Assembly: GCA_013339895.1 (NCBI GenBank)
Contig: JABACO010000021.1
Coordinates: 611,046 to 675,045 of the forward strand
DNA: 64,000 bases
From: Ephydatia muelleri
Lineage: Eukaryota; Porifera; Demospongiae; Spongillida; Spongillidae
Reading direction: 5' to 3'
Within the stretch, counting starts at the first letter, position 1, and every line of letters starts with the position of its first letter. Below, one piece after another: positions 63,440-64,000 of the stretch. The notes under the pieces were generated by a model, which saw only the letters and a list, made by a program, of their open reading frames with translations, had not been told where the DNA came from and searched no databases. A program made the translations under genes and the position numbers.

Positions 63440-64000
63440 GTGAATGTCTTAAAGTCATTTTATGTATTCTCTTATCCTACGCTGTTACTGATTACATTTT
63501 ATAAATCAGCATAGCGTTGCTCCTCGTCGAGCTAACGGATTGTTGGGCCCAACAGCATTTGTTGCGTAAGTTTATGTGCAATATGATACACATGTATGAG
63601 GAATTAGTGACAATTCAAGTACGTGGTAGATTGGATATTTGTCATGATTCACACTAAAGGTAGATAGTCCATAAATCCATTTGACAAAGTGATCAAATCA
63701 TGATTTAACTCAATACCTAGAGTCATTAATATTGAATAGGTAGCACATCAATAATATGTATTCAGATCAGAGTTACTTACAACTTGTCATAACGGTATTA
63801 ATACATATTTTACACATAATATAAAAAAGAAATTGAGTCATAAAATTAAAAACCATAATGTACAAACCACATTATAACTTGACACTTACACACCCATTGT
63901 ATGGACGGTACAACTACTCATTAAATAGCGTACAGTGCAATGATTAAAAGAGAGAGACGGGATGTGGTGTGTGCTGGGAGCGAGAGGTAGAGACATATGC
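63440..64000. other. AT-rich right end of window
   Basis: Apart from the possible short exon near 63510-63568, nothing is recognised. Confidence 0.4.

Overview
The window looks like draft nuclear sequence from an early-branching marine animal, most likely a sponge (inference). The genes are animal orthologues cut into short exons by introns of mostly 60-300 bp, and they are tightly packed. The transposons (Ty3/gypsy, P-element/THAP9-like, Merlin, DIRS-like) are of kinds common in sponges and cnidarians. Two runs of exactly 1000 N split the window into contig A (1-4485), contig B (5486-33000) and contig C (34001-64000). Nearly every conserved gene carries one or more 1-2 base indels inside exons whose splice sites are intact, which reads as uncorrected sequencing error rather than gene decay.

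Contig A holds the lysine-rich 3' exons of a dyskerin gene, then the 5' two-thirds of a MAP4K4/TNIK/MINK-type kinase gene. Contig B carries dyskerin (DKC1, minus), RPL8 (plus), UCKL1 (plus), a NUDT8-like Nudix hydrolase (minus), a LINE relic, a block of repeats, a complete MAP4K4-type gene (plus), ATG3 (plus) and CANT1 (minus, convergent with ATG3). DKC1 and RPL8 are head to head over a short shared promoter. Contig C starts inside a third MAP4K4-type copy that is almost the same sequence as contig A. It then becomes a transposon-rich region: a P-element/THAP9-like transposase gene riddled with minisatellites (about 39.9-44.8 kb), a compact gypsy element with both LTRs (45.3-49.8 kb), a Merlin element (49.8-51.8 kb), a decayed second gypsy element with 100-bp LTRs (54.8-58.4 kb), a DIRS-like reverse transcriptase relic containing a 186-bp palindrome (58.4-59.6 kb), and finally an uncharacterised acidic repeat ORF and other low-complexity sequence (60.6-64 kb).

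The host genes are housekeeping genes with no single shared pathway: rRNA pseudouridylation and ribosome (DKC1, RPL8), pyrimidine salvage and nucleotide hydrolysis (UCKL1, NUDT8-like, CANT1), autophagy (ATG3) and stress/cytoskeletal kinase signalling (MAP4K4-type). The most notable signals are the scaffold contradiction between contigs A, B and C, the repeated growth of minisatellites out of transposon coding sequence (one made of 31 copies of a splice-signal-like unit), the nearly intact one-frame gypsy element with two in-frame stops, the long palindrome, and the acidic repeat ORF.
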